This document shows positions 1 to 9,985 of a stretch of DNA of 64,000 nt, one piece after another (positions within the stretch are counted from its first letter, which is position 1; each line of letters opens with the position of its first letter). The DNA is from Cordia subcordata (taxonomy: Eukaryota; Streptophyta; Magnoliopsida; Boraginales; Cordiaceae). The notes below the pieces were generated by a model. The model saw nothing but the letters and a program-made list of their open reading frames with translations. It made no database searches and was not told the DNA's origin. The position numbers and the translations under genes are program-made. The stretch lies in assembly GCA_028554755.1 (NCBI GenBank), contig JAPTOF010000030.1, positions 1,674,001 to 1,738,000 of the forward strand, given 5' to 3'.

Positions 1-89
1 GATTGCAAGCCAAACAAGAAATCCATGCCTCGAGTTATTCCCTTTATGCCAAGCAATATTTTTTTGAGGAAAAAGAGTTCCTTTGTCTC
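1..89 (-). mobile_element. LINE-A, 3'-terminal ORF2 fragment (zf-RVT-like region)
   Basis: This short piece resembles the zf-RVT-like C-terminal region of LINE ORF2 seen again at about 845-900, where the same phrase 'gaatccatgcctcg.gttat' occurs. It ends where the poly(T) at 90-97 (poly(A) of the next LINE on the minus strand) begins. It is probably the target into which LINE-B inserted. It is cut by the window edge, so neither its size nor a target duplication can be judged. Confidence 0.5.
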
Positions 90-400
90 TTTTTTTTGCA
101 GAGCAAGTAAGATTTTGTATTAAAACAAAAGATGTACAAAGGTAATTATAATATCCCACCATGCTATCAAGTTTCCAAGATTTACAAATGCTAATATTTG
201 TGCTAGTAGGCACAAATTTTTTACAAAAAAAAAGCTTTACCTTTAACATCATTAAAGAATGTAGCAAAGAGAGATTCTTTTGTTTTTGCTTCATTCCAAA
301 AGATCCTTCTGTTTATTTCACCCCAAATTTGATAAATTGATGCTCCAAGCAAATGTTTGAGAATGGTAGCCTTAAGATTCATTTCTAAGGCCTAAGGAGT

Positions 401-856
401 TATGTAGGCAATGATATCGTCCCAACCAATCAAATTTTTCAGAACATTCATGAGGCGAAGACCATTCCTTCAAATCCTTCTTGTGAAGCTACATGAGAAG
501 AAAAGATGATCTCTTATTTCACAATCAAAATGACAAAAGGTGCATAAGGGGTTGATTTGAATCCCCCAATGTAGTATCCTGTACTTGGTGTTGAGTTTAT
601 CCTTAAAAGCAAACCGTAAATGAATCCATATGTAGGCAATGATATCATCCCAACCAATCAAATTTTTCAGAACATTCATGAGGCGAAGACCATTCCTTCA
701 AATCCTTCTTGTGAAGCTACATGAGAAGAAAAGATGATCTCTTATTTCACAATCAAAATGACAAAAGGTGCATAAGGGGTTGATTTGAATCCCCCAATGT
801 AGAATCCTGTACTTCTTGTTGAGTTTATCCTTAAAAGCAAACCGTAGAATGAATCC
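401..856. repeat. 228-bp tandem duplication inside LINE-B
   Basis: Copy 1 is 401-628 and copy 2 is 629-856. Both begin 'tatgtaggcaatgatatc' and run through 'ccttaaaagcaaaccgta'. Differences are few (for example g/a at the 18th-19th base and a one-base indel near the end), so the duplication is much younger than the LINE. It repeats the last part of the zf-RVT-like region of ORF2. Confidence 0.9.
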
Positions 857-1604
857 ATGCCTCGGGTTATAACCCTTAAACCAAATCAGGTTATTACCAT
901 TAAAAGGTTCACCTTTGCAACGTATTTGGTCCCATGTGTGTTTGAAAGAAAATTGACCATTAAGGGAAAAGGACCAAGTAATCTTATCCATGCTACCATT
1001 CTGAAGAACATATTTGAGGGGTTAATGTATATCAAATTAATGGGCCAATTCCATGCTTCATTTAAGAAGATAGTACTCACCTTTGCCATATAAGGAGAGG
1101 AAGGAAAAGCATTGCTCCAATGTTAAGGTATCCTTCCTCATGCCAACAATCATGCCCAAAGAAGGTGTTGCTTCCATCGCCAAGAGTATGTTTTATATGC
1201 TTTCTTGCTTCCATTCAAAATTGAAAAAGTGCTTTGAGAATCCGACTAGCATCATGAGGGCAAGGAATGCTCCAAATGGATTCTCCATTAAGATAGTTTG
1301 AGTGTATCCAACGAATCCAAAGAGAGGCTTTACATGAGTACATTCTCAAAAAGATCTTAAGCATGAAGGTAGAGTTGATGTCCTCAAGTTTGCTAACACC
1401 AAGGCCCCCTTCTTTGTGTGGTAAACATATGTCCTTCCATGCAACTTTTGGCCCCGTATTTCTCCATAGAAAAGCCTTGAATTTTATGTCAATTGCTTCG
1501 TAACATCTTTAGGAATGAGCACAACACTTGCCCAAAAAGCAAAAGTTTGCATGAGGGTAGATTTGATGAGAAGAAGTCTCCCAGCATAAGAAAGACAAGT
1601 TTTC
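430..1604 (-). pseudogene. LINE-B ORF2 C-terminus (end of RT, linker, zf-RVT-like domain), broken
   Basis: Minus-strand remains of ORF2. Open stretches at 698-991 and 470-679 encode the zf-RVT-like region: a W.FK-type stretch, then FAFKDKLN..YRILHWGI, C-T-F-C, and C-E-I-R-D-H-L-F-F-x-C, a Cys/His pattern typical of this domain at the end of plant LINE ORF2. Upstream pieces at 886-1089 are in other frames, so the gene has several frameshifts. The end of the domain is present twice because of a 228-bp tandem duplication (401-856). Non-functional. Confidence 0.75.
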
Positions 1605-3967
1605 CTCAAGAGCAAAGTTAGGTAAACTTACTTGAGGAAGATGATTTGGCCATTGCCAATTGCCATTGCAGAAAAGAGAGACAACTTTTGCATTACGGGG
1701 AGGAAAAGGAAAGATTGAACTCCAATGCTGTGCAAGAATACCCCCGGGTGCCATCTATCATGCCTAAAAGATATAGACTTCCCGTTACCAACAATGTGGT
1801 GAATGTATGGCCTAGCTAAGTCTTGGATAGAAATGAGCATCTTCAAGACCCAACTAGCATCTTTTGGACAAGTAATTGTCTAAATTGTTTCATCCTTGAT
1901 ATCGTTCACATGGATCCATATGCTACAAAGAGAATCACAAAGAGAGTACATTCTCTAAAAGCTTTTCAATAAGAAAGTGGTGTTAATCTCATTGAACTTT
2001 CTAACTCTAAGTCCTCCTTCTTCAAAAGGGAGAAACTTCATTCCAAGCTACTTTTGGCCGCATTTCCCTCCATAAAAATGCTTTGAATTTTGCTTCAGTG
2101 GCTGCCATTATTTCTTTATAGAGAAGGATAGCATTTGCCCAAAAGGCACAAATTTGAATGAGTATAGATTTGATGAGGAAAAGCCTACCCATAAAAGAGA
2201 GCCATTTGTTTACCCAACCTTTAAGTTTCTGATTGATTTTCTCCAAAAGTGGCAAACAATCTGATTTTCTAAGCTTTCTTGTGACAAGCGGGATCCCTAT
2301 ATAACAAATGGAGAGCATACCTTCTTTAAACCCCACCTTGTCAATGATCTCAATTTTCTCTTCGTTGTGAAGACCACCAAAGAAAATGTCAGTTTTGGCT
2401 TTATTGACGAATAGCCCCGAGAATGAAGAGAATATCTCAAGAGTATTTAAAATGCTATCAATGGACTCCATCTTCCTTCTACAAAAGATGAAGAGGTCAT
2501 TCGTAAAGCATAAGTGATTTAGCTTCACTTGTGCACATTTTGGGTGAAATTTGAAAGCCGACGAGTTTCCAAGATAGTTTAACATATATGAGAGAACCTC
2601 TATACGAATGATGAAGAGATAAAGGGAGAGTGGATCTCCTTGCCTTGTTCCATTCTCACCTTTGGAAAAATCTTCCAAACCTCCATTAATGGCAATTGAA
2701 TAGCTAGGAGTTTTGATGCAAGCCATAATCCATTCAACAAAATCTCTAGGGAAGCCAAAAGCAACCAATGTAATTTCAATGAAGTCCCAATTCAAAGAAT
2801 CAAATGCTTTCATGATGTCCACTTTGGGAACACACCTTGGTGAAATATGTCTTCTAGAGTAACCCCTCATAATCTCATGAGCAATAATAATATTCTCAGT
2901 GATGAGTCTATTTTTTATAAAGGCCGATTGATTCCATGAGATGATATTTGAAAGGCAAGGCTTTAATCTATTGGCAATCATCTTTGATATGCACTTGTAA
3001 AAGTGTTGCAACAAGAGATGGGCCTAAAATCTTTCTCCATGGAAGGATTATTAACTTTAGGGATTAAGGCTATGATAGGAGCATTTACCTCTCTAAGCAT
3101 CTTAAAAGAGTTGAAGAAAGAAGCAATGGCATTTGTGACATCTTTACCCACAATCTCCCAAGCAGCCATATAAAAGTGTGAGGTAAAACCATCTGAGCCC
3201 GGGCTTTTATTGGGTTATGAGAAAAGAGGGCATTCTTTATTTCTTCTTTAGTGATTGGAGCAAGAAAAGTATTGACCATCTCCTAGGACATAGTCTTCCC
3301 AATAATGTTCTTTATTATTCCAAATTGCCATATGTGGTTTTTGATGTGCCAAGAAGGTGTTTGAAAAAGTCCACAAATTCAGCTTTGACATCTCCTTCAT
3401 GAGTAAGAAGAGTCCCATGATTGTTCTTGATGGCACGAATGGTATTCTTGTGTTTTCTTCCTTTGATGACATTGTGGAAAAATCTTGTGCTTGCAAGTCC
3501 TTCTTTGATCCATTGGAGTCTAGCTTTTTGGAGGAGAATGGATTTGTGAGTTAAGTCAAGAGTTTCGATGTGCATCATGGGGGCCTTCTCTTTGTCAAAA
3601 AAAACCTCATTGTTGTCTCCATTATAGATGGCCATTTAAACTTCAACCAATTCAGCCTTTAGTTCCTTCAAATTGTAAGGGATGATAGAGAAGCATTTCT
3701 TATCAAATTCCTTGAGTGCATGCTTAAGAGCTTTTGATAGAGAACAAACATTGGAGTGCTAAAAACCCGTGCACTTCAAGTTTGTTCAACAAGCTTTAAG
3801 AACCCATCATGATTAGACCAAGCATTATAGAATTTAAAAGGTTTTGGAATAGAAGTCCATGACTTACAAGTGTGCAAAATAAGTTGACAATGATCGGAGA
3901 TGGAGGGATTATCCACCATCAAGAAGGTCCCAAGTAAAGGAATTGGCCAATTAAACAATGTTCCCAA
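1605..3967 (-). pseudogene. LINE-C ORF2: endonuclease end + reverse transcriptase, active site FTND
   Basis: The order on the minus strand is: endonuclease tail with S-I-S-D-H-C (3776-3967); linker (3315-3635) with the W-I-K-E-G motif common before RT in plant LINEs; early RT with I-A-L-I-P-K and F-R-P-I-S-C-C (2978-3169); a 330-residue RT core (2022-3014) with QSAFI, KAFDSLNW, NGTRQGDPLS and L-x-F-T-N-D-L-F-I-F; then the linker. The normal active site is [FY]xDD; here the first catalytic Asp is Asn, so the enzyme should be dead. Frameshifts separate the blocks. Confidence 0.85.
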
Positions 3968-3994
3968 TGTATGAATTTCTCTCTCTATAAATTA
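1605..3994 (-). mobile_element. LINE-C, ORF2 fragment of an L1-type LINE
   Basis: Minus-strand LINE piece covering the end of the endonuclease, the whole reverse transcriptase and part of the following linker. It lacks ORF1 and its own 3' end: near 1604 it is joined to LINE-B, repeating ORF2 material already present in LINE-C (1340-1600 is homologous to 1940-2220). Its upstream end meets a 51-bp direct repeat (3944-4046) where LINE-D begins on the opposite strand. Confidence 0.8.
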
Positions 3995-4046
3995 TGGCCA
4001 ATTAAACAATGTTCCCAATGTATGAATTTCTCTCTCTCTATAAATT
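3944..4046. repeat. 51-53 bp direct repeat at the LINE-C / LINE-D turn-around
   Basis: Copy 1 (3944-3994) and copy 2 (3995-4046) both start 'tggccaattaaacaatgttc' and run through a CT-rich stretch to 'tataaattat'; copy 2 has one extra CT unit. To the left the coding sequence is minus-strand LINE-C, to the right plus-strand LINE-D. The repeat could be a long target-site duplication, a local slip, or filler made during repair. Confidence 0.85.
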
Positions 4047-6028
4047 ATGCTCTCCCTTCTCTCTAGAGTTACTACACTCAACTACTAAACACTTTCTTCT
4101 TAAATTCATCTTTCAACCATGCCTAAGACGAAAAATCACACTTCTTCACATAAAAGTGTTAAGATCAAAGCTATCAAGGAAAAACTTAAAGAATCCTATG
4201 AAGAAATCTCTCAAAATGTTGATGAGTAAGAAAGAAATGGGGATGAATTTTTAGAAGCTTCACACGCCATGGCAGAACATTCATCTTCACTTTAAGAAGA
4301 GAAGTTTTCAACCAACTCTTGCATGGAACTCAAAATGGCCTATGATTCTCTTAGCAATAGGGTTTTTCGTCCTCAACCTTTAAGAAAAATGAGAAATCAG
4401 CCATGGTGAGCAAGGTTACTCCTCCTTAAATTCAAGTTCATGAAATGGAAGAAAGCTTTCTTGGTTTCTCTTCTCCTTCAAGCAAAATGTGTGCTGATTG
4501 TGATGAAAACTACTTTGATACATTGGATCGGAGAATTGAAAAAGCTAGCAAAGTTTGTCCACCTTCAATTGGTTTGGGAAATTTTCTTGAGGAAAAATGC
4601 AACATTGCAAAAAAGGAGCTTGTTCGAAGCTTATCTCAAAGAAGCCAAGCAAAAATGAAGGATTATGGTGCTGATTTGAAGAAACTTGAGTTTAGAAGAG
4701 AAGCATTCATAGCTGCCATAACCAAATCGCTCCAAAATGCACCAAAATCTCCCATAAGAAATGGTACTCTTTTGAATCCTTATTGTGTGGAAAGCATTAA
4801 TACTACTTCAAAATTTGATTCTAAGCTCCTTGGTTCATTAGAAAGATCTCCAATGCGGCTAAGAATTATTGGAAATTACAAGCTGAAAACATTCTTGAAG
4901 ATAAGTCTTTACCTAGCATGCAAAAGCTTGTGTTAGCTAATGTGCATACTGGTCAAAATTGTACTTTTCTTGGCCATACAAATCACATGTTGATAGCACA
5001 AAGTCCATTTTTAGACCTTGAAAAGCCTCAAACATTTAAAAATGCATTAGTAAATTAGATTGGTCATCACTCGATTCAGCCACAACAAAAATTGTAAACT
5101 TTTGTCTCTTCCCAACCTAGCAACCTTGCACATGAGGAGCCCTTTCTTCCCTTGGTTACACCTGAAAATGACACAAACATGAGTGAAAACTTTAGCGGGC
5201 CAAGTCTTTTGCCATCTCACCATTCTTTTAACAACTTGGCAGCCAACTCACCACTTTACAATGCCACAAATAGCCCACCTCTCTAGAACGTTTTTAAAGC
5301 AAATGAGGCCTCTTTAGATGCAAAAATCGTCCACACTTTGAGAGCAAGAAGAGCTCTTTTGATGCTGAATTTCCACCTTTACAAAGGCATGCTATAGCTA
5401 ATTTCGGCCAAGAACCTTGCCCTGTTGGTTGCAATGTTAATTCTCTCTTTGCACAAGGTTCTCACGGTAAAAATGAAGGTACAATTCTTGCCCAGCCACA
5501 AATAAATTCAACATGGAATTTGGATGAGAATTGGAAGCAAAAATGCTAAGGTAAACTCCAAGACTCCCGCAAGATTGATTTTCATGTTTCTTTTGTTGAA
5601 ATGGTTTCATTGGTGCTTCTCCACCTAATGATGTCTTTGAAGAAGGAGATGATCATTGGAGGAATTGTTTGATTGGTCAATTCATTGAAAACCCTCTTCC
5701 CTTCTTCCTAATCTGTAAAATGGTTGATTGGCATTGGAAAATGTTTGGTAGAGTTGATATTAAAACTGCTAAAAATGGGCTTTGTGTTTTCAAATTTGAA
5801 AATGATGAGTTTTGTGACCATGTTAGGGAACAAATGTGGCATGTTCACCATCGCCCCCTCTTGTTAAGAAAGTGGGATCCCAATGCACAATTGATAAATT
5901 TTTGTTGGGATAAAGTCCCTCTTTGGGTGAAACTTAGAAATGTTCCATGCTCACTTATTACTAGAAGAGGATTAATCTATATAGCTAGCACTTTGGGCGT
6001 GCCTTTACAAATGGATATAAACTTACAG
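4047..6028 (+). mobile_element. LINE-D, ORF1 half of an L1-type LINE, 3' truncated
   Basis: Plus-strand LINE beginning with a CT-rich leader like those of LINE-F and LINE-G, then ORF1 from ATG 4119. It stops inside the DUF4283-like domain at about 6028, just after the P-L-Q-M-D stretch, where sequence changes to the LTR of Gypsy-2. ORF2 and the poly(A) tail are missing. Confidence 0.8.
4119..6028 (+). pseudogene. LINE-D ORF1 (gag-like, DUF4283 type), broken and truncated
   Basis: ORF1 of plant LINEs encodes an RNA-binding protein that coats the element RNA. The start at 4119 is chosen because it gives a short basic N-terminus (M-P-K-T-K) like LINE-F and LINE-G. Several frames carry the rest: 4445-4936 holds a low-complexity Ser-rich region, and 5669-6028 holds the DUF4283-like domain (G-Q-F-I-E-N-P-L-P, M-W-H-V-H-H-R-P-L-L-L-R-K-W-D, PLWVKLRNVP, IAS-x-LG-x-PLQMD). 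The zinc knuckle is lost. The open frame to 6064 continues into Gypsy LTR sequence, so its last dozen residues are not LINE protein. Confidence 0.75.
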
Positions 6029-7359
6029 GCGGCGCTTTCTAGAGCTATTGTGTGGTCCTTATGACCTAGGGCCTTAAGAGTGACTAACTAGATTCCTAGG
6101 TGACCTATAACAAACCTACCATAGTACCTAAATCATTGCCTAGATTTAAAGCTAAGACCTAGTGTCGTTAGAGTCAACTAAATCTACCCAAAAACCTATT
6201 GGCTGGATTTAAAGCCAAAGGAGACTCGATTTAGACTAGCCTTTAATTGTGCTTCATCATTCTAGGGTCACAGTAGCGGGATTTGACCTATTAATGCATT
6301 CATACAGGTTCTAAGCCAACGTGTTCGCGAATAAAGGGACCTATGCAACTCCAAACATCGTCATGCTTAGATTACACCCTTAAAAGCACTTTAAAACCAA
6401 TATGTATGCAATATTGAGGTCATATTTACTACTACGCATGCAAATATACACATGGACATGAATATAAGCAATACCCACTTTATAAGATCCATACATAAAC
6501 ACATAGACATGATTATAGAATGCATTAGAGGTGTTTAGTAGCAAACATACTTCAATTTATACATATGCAACTCTCATAGGTATATTATCAAACACCTAGA
6601 CATGTATTGAGCAATAGCCATTGAAACAAGAAGAACATAACATATGTATATACATTAAACCATTGAATCCCATAATATAGAAGCATAGAATCAACCCATT
6701 ACACAAGTGTCATCACCCTAAACAAATCTACTCAAACATAATATAATAGAGGATGAAAGAGAGAATAGAAAGCTCCCCTTCCATCCTAGTAATTCTTGTA
6801 CAAAATCCTTGAGTAGGCTTTGTTCTAAGTGTTTGAATCCCTCCAAATAAGCTTAAAACTAGCTAATTTCTGCGACTACAAGAACACTCTACTGAAGCGT
6901 GGGTACCCAGGGGGCCTCTATTTTGGTAGTAGAAGTTTGCACTATATTTTTGGTAGAATAGTGAGCCGGTGCACTGGTACTTTGAGGCCAGTGCTCTAGT
7001 AGTGCCTCTTTGCTCTCTTTTGGCTTTGTTTTAGCTCCGTTTTGCTTCCAATTGTCTTGACCTTTGCTCGGAAGCCTCCAAACTTGATTTTCTTTCACTT
7101 TTCATCATCAATTATGCTTCCAATCCTTGCTCAAACCATCTCCATCTTCGTTGATCTTCAAACAATCCTCAATCTCACCTATAACATCCAAAACAAGCCA
7201 TTAATGTAGCATTTACCTTTTAAACTCAACTATGTACAATTGTATACACTTAAACTTATACCTAGCACAAGTGCTACATTAATGCAAGTATTAAGCTCAA
7301 TGCACCTTCAAAATATAGACAAATAACAATTCAAACACACATAAAAACACAACACATCA
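6029..7359 (-). repeat. Gypsy-2 3' LTR, truncated
   Basis: Homologous to the LTR starting at 62175 (same blocks around 'gtggtc.ttatgacctagggcc', 'ggctggatttaaagcc') and more distantly to the Gypsy-1 LTRs. The inner boundary is the ACATCA at 7354-7359 directly followed by the polypurine tract, which on the minus strand gives the expected TGATGT LTR start. About the last 500 bp of the LTR (minus-strand sense) are missing at the joint with LINE-D. The GTCGAC palindrome cluster of the other LTRs is absent here. Confidence 0.8.
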
Positions 7360-7397
7360 ACACCCCCAAACCTTCTCCTTGCTTGTCCCCAAGCAAG
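7360..7397 (-). promoter_or_regulatory. Gypsy-2 polypurine tract and adjacent hairpin
   Basis: On the minus strand a purine tract (GGAGAAGGTTTGGGGGTGT) abuts the LTR; this is the usual primer for plus-strand DNA synthesis. Directly upstream is a perfect 8-bp inverted repeat, CTTGCTTG (7378-7385) and CAAGCAAG (7390-7397), with a 4-base loop. The same pair of signals is seen beside the Gypsy-1 3' LTR at 9948-9985. Confidence 0.75.
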
Positions 7398-7906
7398 TTC
7401 AATCTTAAGTTTATTTCTAAAGAATTTGCAATGGATTTCCTAAAGGATTGACTTGCTATCAAGGTTAGTTTAAGAAGCATGAAGGGGGCATTCCTACTGT
7501 GGAGGGATCCCTAAATCTCTTTAGACCCTCCCTCTATTCATAAGGGGTCTCGTTCCTCGTGGAAATTTCCCAAGTAGCCAGTCCACCACAAGCCTAAGAT
7601 TCCATCTCACGCACTAGGGATGTTGATATTTCATTCTCCCTTAACTAACAAGGCCTCTCTAACATGCACCAAATCTCAAAGACAAGAAGAGAGAATATAC
7701 AAACACAATGGCTTATAAAAAGCCTTATTCACGTATCCACAAAAATGATAACTTGTGCTAAGTTGACATTGTGTCACTTACGCACTTATTCATAAAACTT
7801 TTTGGTACCTTTGGTTTTTTCTCTTCTTTTTTTTTTTGATATTTTTGCACCTTTTTGCCTCTTTCAATTTTAGTTTTTTTTATTTTTCATGCTTTGCATT
7901 GCATTC
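7398..7906 (-). other. Gypsy-2 3' non-coding internal region, up to the Gypsy-1 insertion
   Basis: No coding sequence recognised. It is closely similar to 9986-10500 of Gypsy-1, including 'gtgctaagttgacattgtg' and a following T-rich stretch. The T runs near 7825-7840 are part of this family sequence and not a LINE tail. It ends at the left target duplication of Gypsy-1. Confidence 0.75.
7902..7906. repeat. Target-site duplication of Gypsy-1, left copy (CATTC)
   Basis: CATTC at 7902-7906 precedes the LTR; TATTC at 17475-17479 follows the other LTR. The uninterrupted sequence in the sister copy at about 10490 reads 'gcattgcattcacac', confirming that the flanks join across a single 5-bp site with one later C-to-T change. 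Confidence 0.85.
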
Positions 7907-9288
7907 TGATGCTTCTTGGTAATTAAGCACTAAGCTTTAATTAAAAGCCTGCAAGTGCACAGGTCATGTAGTCTAATGTGCAAAAGCAAGGTCGATCCCT
8001 CAAGAAGGCGGGAAATGGGGAATGAAAGCTAAATCTGTGTCCTAGAAAACTAGAAAGAAGATAAGCTAAACTAAGAATTCATTTTGGTCATTTTAGATGT
8101 GAAGGGAGGTCAAAGTAAATTAAACTATTCTAAACAAACTAAATAAAATAAAGATAAGAGAAAACAAGCAAGTAAAAAGGGAATTAGCACAAGAAATAGG
8201 ACAATGGGTGAAATCCGCTTAACTATGGGTGATTTGGGTATTCACTTTGCTATGGGAATAACTTTGATGGTTTACTCTAAGATGGGTACTCTAAGCTAGG
8301 AATCTAATCAACCTCTCCTACAACCCCTAGACTCGGTGCGGGTCTATCCCTAGGTGCTAGCTACCTAGAAGTATAGCATGGTCCTTATGAACTAGGGCAC
8401 GGATTAGTTAATTACGTTCCTAGGTGATGATAATTGGTCTTACCCTAGGTTCTAACTCATTGACTGGGTTTAAAGCTAAGAACTAGGCTTCCAAAGGTCA
8501 ATTAAGCTAGCTCGACACCTATTGGCTCGGTTTAAAGCCAACGGAGACTAAACTAGGCCTAATTACTGGTGAAGCACCCCCAATCATAGCATCATGCAAG
8601 CAGGATTTAATAATAAAGCACATCATACATGTTCTCGAGCATGGTACAAATGAATATAAATCATATTCTAGTACTAAATACTTAGACATATTTAGGTCAT
8701 ACCAATTTACGCATTATAATCCAACATGCATGCCATAGAAGCTAAACTTGATATTAAGGTATGTAAAAACACACATAGGCATGTATAGCTACAAGACCCA
8801 CTTGATGGGATCACTACATAGACACCTAGACATGTTCATGTAATGATTTAAAAGTGTTAAATAGCAATCAAGCCTCTAAATATATATGTTCTTTCACCTA
8901 GGCATATCAACAAACCCATAGACATGTATGTAAGTAGCCATTGAAGCATTAAGAGCAAACACATATATTAAACCATCAAAATCTCATAGCAAAGTAATAC
9001 TCAATCAACCCATAATACAAGCCTCAATCACCCATAAAAGATCTATTCTAATATAGAGAAAACTAAGTACAAAAAGAGAAAGATGAACCTCCCTTTCATG
9101 CTTAGCTTTGCTCTTCAAATCCTTGTCTTGATATTGAAATTACAAGTGTTAAAACCCTAATTACAAGCTTGGATCTAGGTGTATTTATGTGTGGTTTAGT
9201 GTATGAGAGGTGGTTTTAAGTGCATTTTGGGTTTAGGGAAATTGGGTGTTTGACTTGGGTGTTTTCCTCAAAAGTGGCTGAAATGTGG

Positions 9289-9297
9289 TTTAAATAG
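9289..9297 (-). promoter_or_regulatory. TATA-like box of the Gypsy-1 3' LTR
   Basis: Minus-strand CTATTTAAA lies just downstream of the palindrome cluster. The 5' LTR has the equivalent CTATTTAAG at 16846-16854. Its position in mid-LTR fits a U3/R promoter. Inferred by motif only. Confidence 0.45.
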
Positions 9298-9311
9298 AGC
9301 TGTTAACGCAT

Positions 9312-9427
9312 CCAGCCGGGGGCCCAACCGGTCGACCAGCTTTGGGGCCAAGTCGTCCGGCCAAAATTGGCCCAGATTCTAATCTAGCCGGTCGACCTAG
9401 CCGATCGACTGGATTGGTCGTCCGGCC
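9312..9427. promoter_or_regulatory. GTCGAC palindrome cluster in the Gypsy-1 3' LTR
   Basis: A CG-rich island in an AT-rich LTR: ACCGGTCGACCAGC, GTCGTCCGGCC, AGCCGGTCGACC, GCCGATCGACTGG and GTCGTCCGGCC. The less decayed version is in the 5' LTR (16869-16970), where AGCCGGTCGACCGGCT is a perfect 16-bp palindrome. The cluster lies immediately upstream (minus sense) of the TATA-like box. Function unknown; a transcription-factor or methylation-sensing site is inferred. Confidence 0.6.
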
Positions 9428-9947
9428 TAGACAGAGGCTAACCAGTCTTGATAGTAAAATGGTCATATCTTGCTCGTTTTAGCTTTGATTCGCGCACCGT
9501 TTTTTCTATGGCTCTGTATCATCATGGGGGATCTCTCAAGCCATCTTTTTCAACCTAAAACATATCCAAAAGTTTTCCATGTCCTTTTTAGGATGCAAGA
9601 TCCGAATTTGGCTCACATTGTGCTCGGTTTCGCGTCGGTCGCTCCTTCTTTCGCCCGGCCACTTCCGAAAGCACTTTTCTTCATTCCTTTGCGTCCAAAA
9701 CACCCTTGGCTTTGTTCCACACTTCAAGAACCCTCAATAAGCTCCAATTATATCTCCAAACCACACCTAAAGCAAGCAATAAATGCGTATTAGTTTAGCA
9801 TTTAAGTCTTTACTTCAACTATGAACATTTAAACCTTAATATGCACAATTATGACCTAAATGCTATACTAATACATTAAATGAAGCTCAAAACACCTCAA
9901 AACAAGTATATACATGCAATAGATAAACACACAAAATAAATACATCA

Positions 9948-9985
9948 ACACCCCCAAACCTTCTCCTTGTTTGTCCCCAAGCAAG
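9948..9985 (-). promoter_or_regulatory. Gypsy-1 polypurine tract with hairpin
   Basis: The minus strand reads a near-perfect stem (CTTGCTTG / CAAACAAG, one mismatch), then GGAGAAGGTTTGGGGGTGT directly against the 3' LTR. This is the expected plus-strand primer. A second copy of the same module lies inside the element at 10875-10912. Confidence 0.75.

Larger units (their letters stand above)
90..1604 (-). mobile_element. LINE-B, 3' half of an L1-type non-LTR retrotransposon
   Basis: A minus-strand LINE fragment. Its poly(A) tail is the T run at 90-97. The preceding 3' UTR end (minus-strand AATCTTACTTGCTCTGC then A run) matches the ends of LINE-F (51518-51552) and LINE-H (47103-47130). Reading from 1604 downward it encodes the end of the reverse transcriptase (a YAGRLLLIKST-type stretch), a linker, and the zf-RVT-like region. 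At about 1604 it is joined directly to LINE-C, which had already passed this part of ORF2, so the boundary is a chimeric joint between two LINE copies. Confidence 0.8.
7907..9947 (-). repeat. Gypsy-1 3' LTR
   Basis: 2,041 bp bounded by TGATGC (plus-strand left end) and ACATCA (right end), so the minus strand begins TGATGT and ends GCATCA. It carries a promoter-like block: palindromic GGTCGAC sites at 9312-9427, then a TATA-like sequence at 9289-9297 (minus sense). Confidence 0.9.

Noticed and set aside
7820..7880. T-rich tract as the poly(A) tail of a minus-strand LINE
   Set aside because: The same tract is present at about 10425-10460 as part of the Gypsy internal region, with no LINE sequence next to it.
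7950..8010. TψC-arm-like 'ggtcgatccct' in the Gypsy-1 LTRs (also near 15560), hinting at a tRNA
   Set aside because: No acceptor or anticodon stem around it. The block is a conserved part of the LTR and recurs in both LTR copies and, diverged, in Gypsy-3.
9470..9793. 107-codon plus-strand ORF in the Gypsy-1 LTR
   Set aside because: LTR sequence; the partner LTR (17059-17337) has a shorter, altered frame and there are no domain features.
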